Positions 1 to 8,657 of a DNA stretch of 64,000 nucleotides are shown here, in pieces. Every line of letters begins with the position of its first letter. The first letter of the stretch is position 1. The notes under the pieces were generated by a model. That model did no database searches. It was not told the origin of the DNA and worked only from the letters and a program-made list of their open reading frames with translations. Made by a program: the position numbers and the translations under genes. Where the stretch lies: assembly GCF_003627795.1 (NCBI RefSeq), contig NZ_CP032684.1, positions 1,899,001-1,963,000 on the forward strand. Reading direction: 5' to 3'. The stretch is from Rhizobium sp. CCGE531. GTDB taxonomy: Bacteria; Pseudomonadota; Alphaproteobacteria; Rhizobiales; Rhizobiaceae.

Positions 1-1070
1 ATCGGCCCGCGTGCGTGATAGGCAAATTGATTGAAGGCGGCGCGTTGTCGCAAGCGGGCGATGCGCGGCGCTCGATGTTTCTCATAGAGATCGAACGCTT
101 CAGGCAGTGGACGTGCCGCCAGCATGCCGGCGAGCTCGAAGGCGTCCTCGATCGCCATGGCCGCGCCTTGAGCCGCAAACGGCATCATCGCATGCGCGGC
201 GTCACCGATGAGAATCACATCGCGCCGGTTATGCCATTTGCCGGCTTTCATCTCGTAAAGTGGCCAGAAGCTAGCCTGTTCCTGTCTTTCCAGCATGTGC
301 AGGATCGCGTCATTCCAGCCGGAGAAGCCGCGCAGCATGCTCTCTCTCTGAGCTTTGCTGCCGGTGGCGTTCCAGTCATGGCTGGCGCTGCTGCCGGAAA
401 CGATCGCGACCATATTGAATGCAGCATTTTCTCGGATCGGGTAGCAAACGAGATGGCTGGAGCGGCCGAGAAAGGCCGTGACGCTGGTGCGGTTCAGGAT
501 CGCCGGCGCGGATGCTTCCGGAACCGTGAAGCGCCATGCGATATTTCCGGAAAAGAGCGGCGAGGGGGCACCGGGCACGAGGGAGCGTGTCTTCGACCAG
601 ACACCATCGGCGCCAATGACGAGATCAAAGTCGCGGCCAACGATTCCATCCGGCATCGTTCGGTCTTCAAGATCGATGCGTCGGCCAAGATGCAGCGCGC
701 ACAGCGCATTGGCGGCGACGGCATCGAGAAGCGCCTTTTGCAGCGTGGCGCGATGTGCCGTACCGTAAGGTGCTCCCCACCGTCGCCTCGCAAAATTCCC
801 ACATGGGACGGATGCGATTTGCCGCAGCGAGGAGCCGGATACCAGCTGAACCTCCTCAGGCTCCAGCCAGACCGACCGAAACGCATCGAGCACGCCAAGC
901 GTATCGAGGATGCGGGAGGCATTCGGCGAAATCTGCAGGCCGGCGCCGACTTCGGTCAGCGCTTCGGCCTGTTCGAAAATATCCGATTCTATGCCATGCC
1001 TCGCCAAAGCCAGCGCGGCCGTCAATCCAGCTATTCCGGCGCCGATGATGGCAGCTCTTTTGACCGGCAT
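1..1070 (-). CDS. FAD-dependent monooxygenase (salicylate hydroxylase/UbiH-like), C-terminus off window
   Basis: The minus-strand frame opens at ATG 1070 and runs without a stop to the left edge, so about 356 residues are visible and the C-terminus is missing. A Rossmann dinucleotide motif GAGIAGL lies at residues 10-16, a GADGVWS motif near residue 155 and the FAD-binding GDAAHA motif near residue 287. This is the order expected of class A flavin monooxygenases, which hydroxylate aromatic substrates with NAD(P)H, FAD and O2. The substrate cannot be told from sequence. The zf-CHCC gene starts 274 bases upstream on the same strand. Confidence 0.88.
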   Translation of the reverse strand, partial: MPVKRAAIIGAGIAGLTAALALARHGIESDIFEQAEALTEVGAGLQISPNASRILDTLGVLDAFRSVWLEPEEVQLVSGSSLRQIASVPCGNFARRRWGAPYGTAHRATLQKALLDAVAANALCALHLGRRIDLEDRTMPDGIVGRDFDLVIGADGVWSKTRSLVPGAPSPLFSGNIAWRFTVPEASAPAILNRTSVTAFLGRSSHLVCYPIRENAAFNMVAIVSGSSASHDWNATGSKAQRESMLRGFSGWNDAILHMLERQEQASFWPLYEMKAGKWHNRRDVILIGDAAHAMMPFAAQGAAMAIEDAFELAGMLAARPLPEAFDLYEKHRAPRIARLRQRAAFNQFAYHARGP

Positions 1071-1098
1071 CGATTATGTCCGATCGGAATCGACGGGA

Positions 1099-1344
1099 TT
1101 ACGCTGCCTTGAAGTGAAAGACGCAGCCGGCGGGATTGGTCTGATCCGCCTTCAGCGACGGATTATAGCGATACAGCGTCGAGCAGTAGGAGCAGACCTT
1201 CTCGTTCTCGTCGCCAAGATCGATGAAGATATGCGGATGATCGTAGGGAACCGAGGCGCCAGTGCACATGAATTCCTTCACGCCGATTTCGATGACGCGA
1301 TGTCCGCCGTCGTTCTGGAAATGGGGAATATTGTGGCCGGCCAT
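1099..1344 (-). CDS. zf-CHCC family zinc-finger protein (NDUFS6-like)
   Basis: An 81-residue protein with a Cys, then a His within PYDHPH, then a CSYC pair, all near the C-terminal half. This is the ligand pattern of the zf-CHCC family, which includes the mitochondrial complex I accessory subunit NDUFS6. In bacteria these small proteins are usually unassigned; a role as a zinc-bearing accessory of respiratory complex I is family inference. The gene lies 28 bases upstream of the FAD monooxygenase on the same strand, so the two may share a transcript. Confidence 0.82.
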   Translation of the reverse strand: MAGHNIPHFQNDGGHRVIEIGVKEFMCTGASVPYDHPHIFIDLGDENEKVCSYCSTLYRYNPSLKADQTNPAGCVFHFKAA

Positions 1345-1514
1345 GATGATCTCCGAATGCGTCCTGCCGTAAGCGGCATGAATGTTGCGCCAGACTTGCT
1401 AGCCCCTCTTTATAATCCTTCTTCCTGCTTGTGTAGTGCGAAAGTCCGGCTTGATGCAGAGATTTTCGCACGCGCAGGGTTCATTTGATATCGCCGATAA
1501 AATATGGTCCGGCG

Positions 1515-1552
1515 CCAACAGAACCCAGCTTGCCCAACAGAACCCAGCTTGC
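1515..1552. repeat. Perfect tandem duplication, 2 x 19 bp
   Basis: Bases 1515-1533 and 1534-1552 are identical 19-mers (beginning CCAACAG and ending AGCTTGC) placed head to tail, 12 bases before the chosen start of the alpha/beta hydrolase. Nineteen is not a multiple of three, so if this region were coding the duplication would have shifted the frame. That argues it is 5' untranslated sequence. Confidence 0.9.
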
Positions 1553-1564
1553 GAAGACGAAGCC

Positions 1565-2365
1565 ATGAATTTGAATGCTCCCACGATGTCTAATTTTGTC
1601 CGAGACGGATTGAAGCTCGCCTTTTTCGATGAGGGCGATCCCGGCGGCGTGCCGGTGCTGCTCATTCACGGCTTTGCCTCGACGGCGATTGCGAACTGGG
1701 TCAACCCGGGCTGGCTCAAGACGCTTGGCGAGGCGGGCTACCGCATGATCGCCATCGACAATCGCGGCCACGGCTTGAGCGACAAGCTTTATGACGCCGA
1801 TGTCTACCACCCCTGGATCATGGCCGAGGATGCCGTCGCTCTCCTCGACCATCTCGGCATATCCGAGGCGCATGTGATGGGCTATTCCATGGGCGCGCGC
1901 GTTGCCACGTTCATGGCGATCGCACATCCCGATCGCGTCCGCTCGCTGGTGCTTGGCGGCCTTGGCATCGGCATGGTCGAGGGGGTCGGCGATTGGGATC
2001 CGATCGCGGACGCGCTGGTTGCACCGTCGCTCGATGACGTCACGCATCCGCGCGGGCGTATGTTCCGCGCCTTTGCCGAGCAGACGAAAAGCGACCGGCA
2101 GGCGCTGGCCGCCTGCATCCAGGGCTCGCGCGATCTGGCGGCGAGGGAAGATGTGGCAAGGATCGAAGCGCCGGCTTTGATCGCCGTCGGCACCAAGGAC
2201 GATATTGCCGGCTCCGGCCATGAACTGGCGGCGCTGATGCCGAATGCCGAGGCCATCGACATCCCGAACCGCGATCATATGCTTGCCGTCGGAGACAAGA
2301 TCTTCAAGGCGGCGGTTCTCGAGTTCTATCAGCGCCTCGACAGGCGCTACTGCATAATTCCTTAA
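1565..2365 (+). CDS. Alpha/beta hydrolase
   Basis: A 266-residue alpha/beta-fold hydrolase. The oxyanion-side HGF motif is near residue 33, the nucleophile elbow GYSMGAR puts the catalytic Ser near residue 108, a GTKDD Asp is near 212 and an NRDH His is near 236, so the triad is complete. The substrate is unknown. The reading frame extends upstream to 1436, but ATG 1565 is preferred because the upstream stretch contains a 19-bp tandem duplication; ATG 1586 is an alternative. The last residues and the TAA stop (2363-2365) lie inside a repeated intergenic element. Confidence 0.85.
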   Translation: MNLNAPTMSNFVRDGLKLAFFDEGDPGGVPVLLIHGFASTAIANWVNPGWLKTLGEAGYRMIAIDNRGHGLSDKLYDADVYHPWIMAEDAVALLDHLGISEAHVMGYSMGARVATFMAIAHPDRVRSLVLGGLGIGMVEGVGDWDPIADALVAPSLDDVTHPRGRMFRAFAEQTKSDRQALAACIQGSRDLAAREDVARIEAPALIAVGTKDDIAGSGHELAALMPNAEAIDIPNRDHMLAVGDKIFKAAVLEFYQRLDRRYCIIP

Positions 2366-2454
2366 ATCGGAATCGATTTAAGGATAAAATTATGCAGCAG
2401 ATTTAAGGTGCTACAGCGACCTTTGCGCGTCATATATGACGCGCGGCGCTGTAG
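2350..2454. repeat. Intergenic mosaic repeat, double-palindrome module, copy 1
   Basis: Two nested palindromes. The first spans 2350-2397 (arms CTGCATAATT/AATTATGCAG, with inner CCTTAAATCG/CGATTTAAGG). The second spans about 2411-2454 (arms CTACAGCG/CGCTGTAG, with inner GCGTCA/TGACGC). A near-identical copy lies at 18379-18482, with only a handful of differences over about 105 bases. It contains the stop codon of the upstream hydrolase gene. The size and architecture fit rhizobial RIME-like elements (family recall). Confidence 0.88.
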
Positions 2455-2576
2455 AGCATTTCCCCAGGAAAAGTGCGCAGCGGTTTTCCGTCCGGAATGC
2501 GTCAAGAAGCAAAATGCGCCAGGAAACAAAAGGATAGAGCGGTTTCGCGATTCGAAGAAAAGCGGAAGTGCTCTAG
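2453..2576. repeat. RIME-like intergenic repeat module
   Basis: Abuts the preceding palindrome module. It opens with AGAGCATTTCC and closes with GGAAGTGCTCT, forming terminal inverted repeats, and carries the core AGCGGTTTTCCGTCCGGAAT shared almost exactly with the element at 46845-46934. It lies between the convergent 3' ends of the hydrolase and the enoyl-CoA hydratase, ending two bases before the hydratase stop codon. Confidence 0.85.
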
Positions 2577-2577
2577 G

Positions 2578-3393
2578 TCACTTGCCGGTGAAATGGGGTT
2601 TCCGCCGCTCGGCAAAGGCGGCGCGGCCCTCGGCATAGTCGGCGCTGTCGAAGGTTTCGGCGCCGATCACCTCCGCTTCGCGCAGCAGGTCTCTATCCTG
2701 CTCGATGGCGGCGCGGATCGCGAGTTTCGAGGCATGCAGCGCGATCGGCGCATTGGCTGCGATCGCATGGGCGAGGGCAGAGACCTCGCTGTCGAAAGCG
2801 TCCGCCTCGATTTCCTCCAGAAGAAAGCCGGCGGCAACCATCTTCTCGCTCGACATGGGAGCGCCCGTGAACAACGTGACCTTGGCCATCTGCGCCCCAA
2901 GGGCGTTGACGATGTCCTGCACCGCATCGGCGGGATAGGCGATGCCGAGGCGAACGGCGGGCACGGAAAACCGTGCGCCGCGTTCGGCGATCCGCAAATC
3001 GCAGGCAGCCGCCAGCCCGAAGCCGCCGCCATAGCAGATGCCGCGGATCGCCGCGATCGTCGGCACGCGGCAATGCCGGATTGCCTCGAAAGCCTGGCTG
3101 TTCAACGCCTCATAAGCGACCGCGGTCTCGGCGTTCTTGCGGAGGTTATCGAATTCGCTGATATCGGCGCCGGCGGAAAAATCCGCGCCGGTGCCACGAA
3201 GGACGACGACATGCGTATGCGCTTTGTCGGTCAGCATGCGCACGGCTTGCGGGATGGCACGCCACATGGCGGCGGTCACCGCATTCTTCCGGTCGGGGTT
3301 GCGGACGGTGATCGTGCCTATGGCATCGCTGCACGTCGCCTGGATGAGACCGCCGGCAAAATCATGCTCGAAATTCATGCGCGACCAACCCAT
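2578..3393 (-). CDS. Enoyl-CoA hydratase/isomerase family protein
   Basis: A crotonase-fold protein of 271 residues. The SAGADI stretch near residues 72-77 and the glycine-rich GGGFGLAAACDLR segment near residues 120-132 form the two halves of the oxyanion hole that binds the acyl-CoA thioester carbonyl. The catalytic Glu that defines true hydratases is not obvious, so isomerase or another crotonase activity is possible. Two starts are plausible, ATG 3393 and ATG 3378 (MNFEHD), neither with a strong ribosome site. It is divergent from cysE. Confidence 0.85.
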   Translation of the reverse strand: MGWSRMNFEHDFAGGLIQATCSDAIGTITVRNPDRKNAVTAAMWRAIPQAVRMLTDKAHTHVVVLRGTGADFSAGADISEFDNLRKNAETAVAYEALNSQAFEAIRHCRVPTIAAIRGICYGGGFGLAAACDLRIAERGARFSVPAVRLGIAYPADAVQDIVNALGAQMAKVTLFTGAPMSSEKMVAAGFLLEEIEADAFDSEVSALAHAIAANAPIALHASKLAIRAAIEQDRDLLREAEVIGAETFDSADYAEGRAAFAERRKPHFTGK

Positions 3394-3454
3394 TTGTCTT
3401 GTGTGGCATTTATTCTATATAATGTATCCCTGACAGAAAATCGGGAGGCCGCCA

Positions 3455-4318
3455 ATGGTCGCAGCAACGGACATTCGCCCTGTAGAGGGCTTGGGCGCGG
3501 TTAAGGTCATGGATCCCATATGGGACAGCATGCGCGAGGAAGCTCGCGCCGCTGCCCAAGAGGATCCGTTGCTTGCCGCCTTCCTCTATTCGACGATCAT
3601 CAACCACCGTTCGCTGGAGGAATGCGTTATCTATCGCATCTGCGAACGCCTCGATCATCCCGACATGCAGGCCATTCTCCTGCGGCAGACATTCGAGGAG
3701 ATGCTGGCCGACTGGCCGGAGTGGGGATCGATCCTGCGCGTCGACATTCAGGCCGTCTACGATCGTGATCCCGCCTGCCTGCGGTTCCTGGAGCCCGTGC
3801 TCTATTTCAAGGGGTTCCATGCGCTGCAGACGCATCGTCTCGCGCACTGGCTCTACAATCACGGTCGCCGCGATTTCGCGCTTTATCTGCAGAGCCGTTC
3901 CTCGAGCGTTTTCCAGACCGATATCAATCCGGCGGCGCGCATCGGCAAGGGCATCTTCCTCGATCACGCGACCGGCCTCGTGGTGGGTGAAACGGCCGTG
4001 ATCGGCGATAACGTTTCGATCCTGCACGGGGTCACGCTAGGCGGAACCGGCAAGGAAGGCAGCGACCGTCACCCGAAAATCGCCCATGGCGTATTGATCG
4101 GCGCCGGCGCCAAGATTCTCGGCAATATCCAGATCGGCCATTGCTCGCGCATAGCCGCCGGCTCGGTGGTGCTGAAGGAGGTGCCGCCGAAGACGACGGT
4201 TGCCGGCGTTCCGGCCAAGGTGGTCGGCGAGGCCGGCTGTTCCGAGCCATCCCGCTCCATGGATCAACTGCTCGCCGAACGCATGGTTGTCGACCAGATC
4301 AAGGGTGCGGGAATCTAG
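3455..4318 (+). CDS. cysE: Serine O-acetyltransferase
   Basis: A 287-residue protein that acetylates L-serine with acetyl-CoA to give O-acetylserine, the first committed step of cysteine synthesis. The N-terminal helical SATase domain occupies roughly residues 20-150. A left-handed beta-helix of hexapeptide repeats follows, including the conserved DHATGLVVGE and HGVTLGGTG motifs with the catalytic His. A GGGAGG ribosome site precedes ATG 3455. The length is normal for the rhizobial family. Confidence 0.95.
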   Translation: MVAATDIRPVEGLGAVKVMDPIWDSMREEARAAAQEDPLLAAFLYSTIINHRSLEECVIYRICERLDHPDMQAILLRQTFEEMLADWPEWGSILRVDIQAVYDRDPACLRFLEPVLYFKGFHALQTHRLAHWLYNHGRRDFALYLQSRSSSVFQTDINPAARIGKGIFLDHATGLVVGETAVIGDNVSILHGVTLGGTGKEGSDRHPKIAHGVLIGAGAKILGNIQIGHCSRIAAGSVVLKEVPPKTTVAGVPAKVVGEAGCSEPSRSMDQLLAERMVVDQIKGAGI

Positions 4319-4443
4319 GGGAAATCCAGCCTGACTTTCGGAGGCTCGCGCTGCCGGCGGACAGGTATGCGCGGTTCCGGTCTTTACACCGCCGCTTTTC
4401 CTATGCAAGAAGCGGCCAACCGAGATCCTCACGGAGAAGCATT

Positions 4444-4647
4444 GTGAAGCCTGAAGAAATCAAGAAACTCGACGCCTATTTCAAGCGCACGTTCAACCCG
4501 CAGATCGTGGTGAAGGCCCGTCCGCGCAAGAACGATTCTGCGGAAGTCTATCTCGGCGAAGAGTTTCTGGGTGTCGTCTATATCGATGACGAAGATGGCG
4601 ATCGCTCCTATAATTTCTCGATGGCGATCCTGGACGTCGATCTCTAA
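4444..4647 (+). CDS. DUF3126 family small protein
   Basis: A 67-residue protein starting at GTG 4444, eight bases after a GGAG-type ribosome site. It matches the short DUF3126 proteins that are widespread in Rhizobiales and have no known function. The sequence is highly charged, with a central YLGEEFLGVVYIDDEDGD segment and no signal peptide or membrane helix. It sits 125 bases after cysE and just before a strong terminator, so it may be the last gene of a cysE transcript. Confidence 0.8.
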   Translation: MKPEEIKKLDAYFKRTFNPQIVVKARPRKNDSAEVYLGEEFLGVVYIDDEDGDRSYNFSMAILDVDL

Positions 4648-4679
4648 TTTTATCGATTGCGTATAGCGATCGTATACTC

Positions 4680-4715
4680 GGGCCGTATTTCATTGAAAAT
4701 GCGGCCCTTTTCTTT
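4680..4715 (+). terminator. Rho-independent terminator after the DUF3126 gene
   Basis: A hairpin with arms GGGCCG and CGGCCC (extended by an ATTT/AAAT-type inner stem) is followed at once by TTTTCTTT. It lies 32 bases after the stop of the DUF3126 gene. Confidence 0.8.
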
Positions 4716-4998
4716 GGCAATTGCCAATTTGCTCATTCCGCGGCCTTTCTGAGCCGACACAGCTTTTCCGTCCTTAAATGCTAATATTTAAACAAAGCCT
4801 TGGGTTGCAGGGGCAATGATATATATTAGAAAAAACAGAATGATGCGGTGCACTTCTTGCGGCTGACATCGCGTTGTCACCAGAAATGCAACCAAGGGAT
4901 GATATTGCGTCGCACAAGACTACTTGACTAATTGTGCGTCGCATTTAAGCTTTGCCCTGTAAACCGGCCGCCGGCCGGCCAACAAGGGACGGAGAAGC
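4716..4998 (+). promoter_or_regulatory. Phasin promoter region with paired TGC-N3-GCA sites
   Basis: A comparatively AT-rich, non-coding stretch. The same 9-mer TGCGTCGCA occurs at 4906-4914 and 4935-4943, 29 bases apart. Each copy fits the TGC-N3-GCA core described for PhaR-type regulators of phasin genes. A CTTGAC hexamer at 4923-4928 lies between the copies and could be a -35 box, which would place the second copy in the -35/-10 spacer where binding would block RNA polymerase. The -10 is weak (TAAGCT near 4946). No gene is seen in this gap. Confidence 0.5.
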
Positions 4999-5364
4999 AT
5001 GTTCAATTTCGAAGACGCGAACAAGAAGGGCAAGGAAGCCATGGACACGGCGCTGAAGAGCTATTCCGATGTCACCAAGGGCTTTCAGGCAATTGCTGCG
5101 GAAGCCGCCGAATATTCCAAGAAGTCTTTCCAGGATGGCGTTACCCACGTCGAAACGCTCGCCGGCGTCAAGAGCTTCGAAGCTGCCTTCGAACTGCAGA
5201 GCAGCTATGTAAAGTCTTCCTACGAAAACTTCGTCGCCGAAGCCACCAAGCTCGGCGAAATGTATGCAGATCTCGCCAAGAATGCCTATAAGCCTTACGA
5301 AGCGCCCGTTGCTGCCGCGACCAAGGCCGCCAGCAAGGCAGCAGCAACGGCAACCGCCGCTTAA
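4999..5364 (+). CDS. Phasin family protein
   Basis: A 121-residue, mostly helical protein with the phasin-type core (residues about 10-100, rich in Ala, Glu and aromatic residues such as YVKSSYENFVAEATKL) and an Ala/Lys-rich C-terminal tail. Phasins coat polyhydroxyalkanoate granules and control granule size. GGAG precedes ATG 4999. The gene is monocistronic between two strong terminators, and its promoter carries candidate PhaR operators. Confidence 0.88.
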   Translation: MFNFEDANKKGKEAMDTALKSYSDVTKGFQAIAAEAAEYSKKSFQDGVTHVETLAGVKSFEAAFELQSSYVKSSYENFVAEATKLGEMYADLAKNAYKPYEAPVAAATKAASKAAATATAA

Positions 5365-5394
5365 GTTCCCGCCGAGAGGCAAAATTTCCGGAAG

Positions 5395-5425
5395 GACCGG
5401 CCACGCACGGCGTGGCCGGTCTTTT
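5395..5425 (+). terminator. Rho-independent terminator after the phasin gene
   Basis: A 12-base GC-rich stem (GACCGGCCACGC paired with GCGTGGCCGGTC), a very short loop and a T run (TTTTGCGTTTT), 31 bases after the phasin stop codon. Confidence 0.88.
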
Positions 5426-5652
5426 GCGTTTTCGAGCACTGAACCGAAGCTGAGGATATGTCGCGACTTTTTTGGCCGCAGCCCGTTTTGTCAGCGAATT
5501 GTGATTGCAGTGTCCCGCAAGGGGCTTAAAATCACGCCAATATGAACTAAGTTAGAGGTTCGGATATCTGGCCCGACCAAATGAAGAAACCAATCCTAGT
5601 TGCCAAGTCGGAATGCGATAGCTTCTGCCGGATGATTTGAGGAAAGAACGAA

Positions 5653-6006
5653 ATGATCGCTGAGCCGATCCGGATGCAAAACAACAGCGAAAGGAACGGG
5701 GACAACGGAAATCGCGGGACCTCGGTGATTACGCGCACCAAGCCCAAAACCAAGAAACCCAATCTATACCGCGTGCTGCTTCTGAATGATGACTATACGC
5801 CCATGGACTTCGTGATCCATATCCTGGAGCGTTTCTTTCAAAAGGATCTCGAGAGTGCCACCCGCATCATGCTTCACGTCCACAACCACGGCGTCGGCGA
5901 GTGCGGGATATATACATATGAAGTAGCCGAAACGAAGGTGAGCCAGGTGATGGACTTTGCCCGGCAGCACCAGCATCCGCTGCAATGTGTTATGGAAAAG
6001 AAGTGA
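5653..6006 (+). CDS. clpS: ATP-dependent Clp protease adaptor ClpS
   Basis: A 117-residue adaptor that binds N-end-rule substrates and delivers them to ClpA. A flexible charged N-terminus of about 35 residues precedes the core, which includes [12 protein letters not shown] and the [19 protein letters not shown] segment of the degron pocket. The gene is immediately followed by clpA, whose GTG start is 10 bases downstream. A 288-base leader separates it from the phasin terminator; no other gene is seen there. Confidence 0.95.
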   Translation: MIAEPIRMQNNSERNGDNGNRGTSVITRTKPKTKKPNLYRVLLLNDDYTPMDFVIHILERFFQKDLESATRIMLHVHNHGVGECGIYTYEVAETKVSQVMDFARQHQHPLQCVMEKK

Positions 6007-6016
6007 GGATCTGAAC

Positions 6017-8548
6017 GTGCCAACATTTTCGCCTAGTCTTGAGAAGGCGCTGCATCAGGCACTGACCTACGCGAACGAGCGGCATCACGAGTATGCCACG
6101 CTGGAACATCTGCTTTTGGCGCTGGTAGACGACGCCGATGCCGCAGCTGTCATGGGCGCGTGCAATGTTGATCTCGACGCGCTCCGTAAGACTCTGACTG
6201 AATACGTCGATAATGAACTTTCCAACCTGGTCACGGGCTATGATGAGGACTCGAAGCCGACTTCCGGCTTCCAGCGCGTCATCCAGCGCGCCGTGATCCA
6301 TGTGCAATCTTCCGGCCGCGAGGAAGTGACGGGCGCCAATGTTCTCGTCGCGATTTTCGCGGAGCGGGAAAGCCATGCTGCCTTTTTCCTGCAGGAGCAG
6401 GAAATGACCCGCTACGACGCGGTCAATTACATTTCTCACGGCATCGGCAAGCGCCCGGGTTCCTCCCAGACCCGCACGCCGCGCGGCGCCGAGGAAAGCG
6501 AATCCGAAAGCAAGCCGACCGCGCGCGGCGAGCAGGAGGAGGGTAGCAGCAAGAAGCAGCAGGACGCGCTGAAGGCCTATTGCGTCAACCTCAACGAGAA
6601 GGCCAAGAGCGGCAAGATCGATCCGCTGATCGGCCGTCATTCGGAGGTCAGCCGCACCATCCAGGTGCTGTGCCGGCGTTCGAAGAACAACCCGCTCTAT
6701 GTCGGCGACCCCGGCGTCGGCAAGACCGCGATCGCCGAAGGTCTCGCCAAGCGCATCGTCGAGGGCAAGGTTCCCGAAGCATTGGCCGACGCCACGATCT
6801 TTTCGCTCGATATGGGCACGCTGCTGGCCGGCACCCGTTATCGCGGCGATTTCGAAGAGCGCCTGAAGCAGGTCGTCAAGGAGCTCGAAGAGTATCCGGG
6901 CGCCGTGCTGTTCATCGACGAGATCCATACGGTCATCGGTGCGGGCGCCACTTCCGGCGGCGCGATGGATGCATCGAACCTGTTGAAGCCGGCCCTTTCC
7001 TCGGGGGCGATCCGTTGCATCGGTTCGACCACCTACAAGGAATATCGTCAGTTCTTCGAGAAGGACCGGGCGCTCGTCCGCCGTTTCCAGAAGATCGACG
7101 TCAACGAGCCGAGCATCGAGGATGCCATCGAAATCATGAAGGGCCTGAAGCCCTATTTCGAAGAGTATCATCACCTGCGCTATTCGAACGACGCCATCAA
7201 GTCGGCGGTCGAGCTCTCGGCGCGCTATATCTCCGACCGCAAGCTGCCGGACAAGGCGATCGATGTCATCGACGAAACCGGTGCCGCGCAAATGCTGTTG
7301 CCGCCGTCGAAGCGTCGCAAGCTGATTACGGAGCGGGAGATCGAGGTTACGATCGCGACCATGGCCCGCATTCCGCCGAAGACGGTTTCCAAGGATGACG
7401 AGATGGTTCTCGCCAACCTCGAACAGGAACTGCGTTCGGTCGTTTACGGCCAGGATACGGCGATCGAAGCGCTTTCGACTTCGATCAAGCTCGCTCGCGC
7501 CGGCCTGCGCGAACCGAACAAGCCGATCGGCTGCTACGTCTTCTCAGGCCCCACGGGCGTCGGCAAGACGGAAGTCGCCAAGCAGCTTGCTTCGTCGCTC
7601 GGCGTCGAACTGCTGCGCTTCGACATGTCGGAATATATGGAGCGTCATACGGTTTCTCGTTTGCTCGGCGCACCTCCCGGCTATGTCGGCTTCGATCAGG
7701 GCGGCCTCCTGACCGATGGTGTCGATCAGCATCCGCACAGCGTCGTCCTGCTCGACGAAATCGAGAAGGCGCATCCGGATATCTTCAATATCCTGCTGCA
7801 GGTCATGGACCATGGCGCGCTGACCGACCACAACGGCAAGAAGATCGACTTCCGCAACGTCATCCTGATCATGACGACCAATGCGGGCGCTTCGGAAATG
7901 GCCAAGGCCGCCATCGGCTTCGGTTCGTCCAAGCGTACGGGCGAGGACGAAGAGGCTCTGAACCGGATGTTCTCGCCGGAATTCCGCAACCGTCTGGATG
8001 CGGTCATTCCCTTCGCGTCACTGCCGACGACGGTCATCCACAAGGTCGTGCAGAAGTTCATCATGCAGCTGGAAGCGCAGCTTTCCGAACGGAACGTTAC
8101 CTTCGACCTGCACGAGGACGCCATCGCCTGGCTGTCCGAGAAGGGCTACGACGACAAGATGGGCGCCCGTCCGCTGGCGCGCGTCATCCAGGAAAGCATC
8201 AAGAAGCCGCTGGCGAACGAAATCCTCTTCGGCAAGCTGAAGAAGGGCGGCGTCGTCAACGTCACGGTCGGCAAGAAGGAAGACGGCTCGACGGGTATCC
8301 TGCTCGACGCGATCGCGGACACCGCTCCGATCCGGCCGAAGCCCGAAGCCGAAGTCGGCGATGTGCCGGCCGAGGTGGAGGAGGATGACGGCGATACCGT
8401 CAAGACCAGAAGCCGCGTCGGCAAGGCCGGAGCGGCAACCGATGCCCGTCGTTCGGCGAAGGCTTCGAGATCGAGCGAAAGCGATGAACCGGAAGGCAAG
8501 TCGCCCCGCAAGGGTGGCGGCGCGGTTCCAAAGGTGCCGCGCAAGTAA
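6017..8548 (+). CDS. clpA: ATP-dependent Clp protease ATP-binding subunit ClpA
   Basis: An 843-residue Hsp100 unfoldase that feeds substrates to ClpP. An N-terminal Clp_N double repeat (about residues 1-145) is followed by AAA+ module 1 with Walker A GDPGVGKT near residue 233, AAA+ module 2 with GPTGVGKT near 511, and the ClpB-type D2 small domain. GTG 6017 is preceded by GAGGAT and matches the conserved start PTFSPSLEKAL. The C-terminus carries roughly 65 extra low-complexity residues, first acidic and then Lys/Arg/Ser-rich, beyond the E. coli protein. Confidence 0.96.
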   Translation: MPTFSPSLEKALHQALTYANERHHEYATLEHLLLALVDDADAAAVMGACNVDLDALRKTLTEYVDNELSNLVTGYDEDSKPTSGFQRVIQRAVIHVQSSGREEVTGANVLVAIFAERESHAAFFLQEQEMTRYDAVNYISHGIGKRPGSSQTRTPRGAEESESESKPTARGEQEEGSSKKQQDALKAYCVNLNEKAKSGKIDPLIGRHSEVSRTIQVLCRRSKNNPLYVGDPGVGKTAIAEGLAKRIVEGKVPEALADATIFSLDMGTLLAGTRYRGDFEERLKQVVKELEEYPGAVLFIDEIHTVIGAGATSGGAMDASNLLKPALSSGAIRCIGSTTYKEYRQFFEKDRALVRRFQKIDVNEPSIEDAIEIMKGLKPYFEEYHHLRYSNDAIKSAVELSARYISDRKLPDKAIDVIDETGAAQMLLPPSKRRKLITEREIEVTIATMARIPPKTVSKDDEMVLANLEQELRSVVYGQDTAIEALSTSIKLARAGLREPNKPIGCYVFSGPTGVGKTEVAKQLASSLGVELLRFDMSEYMERHTVSRLLGAPPGYVGFDQGGLLTDGVDQHPHSVVLLDEIEKAHPDIFNILLQVMDHGALTDHNGKKIDFRNVILIMTTNAGASEMAKAAIGFGSSKRTGEDEEALNRMFSPEFRNRLDAVIPFASLPTTVIHKVVQKFIMQLEAQLSERNVTFDLHEDAIAWLSEKGYDDKMGARPLARVIQESIKKPLANEILFGKLKKGGVVNVTVGKKEDGSTGILLDAIADTAPIRPKPEAEVGDVPAEVEEDDGDTVKTRSRVGKAGAATDARRSAKASRSSESDEPEGKSPRKGGGAVPKVPRK

Positions 8549-8576
8549 TCGCCGATCGGCTGCCTGAGAAAAACGA

Positions 8577-8609
8577 AACGGCTGCATTAGGGATAATGCA
8601 GCCGTTTTT
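8577..8609 (+). terminator. Rho-independent terminator after clpA
   Basis: Stem AACGGCTGCATTA/TAATGCAGCCGTT with a short GGGA loop, followed by a T run. It lies 28 bases after the clpA stop codon and would end the clpS-clpA transcript. Confidence 0.9.
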
Positions 8610-8657
8610 ATATGCTTATGAGGAAAACATCAGAAATGACTCGAGGGACCCGGCGCC

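Noticed and set aside
15..1112. 365-codon plus-strand frame at the left edge
   Set aside because: The minus strand encodes a clear FAD monooxygenase with all its motifs over the same bases.
2408..2638. Plus-strand frame across the repeat region after the hydrolase
   Set aside because: It lies within repeat elements and the 3' end of the enoyl-CoA hydratase, without a ribosome site.
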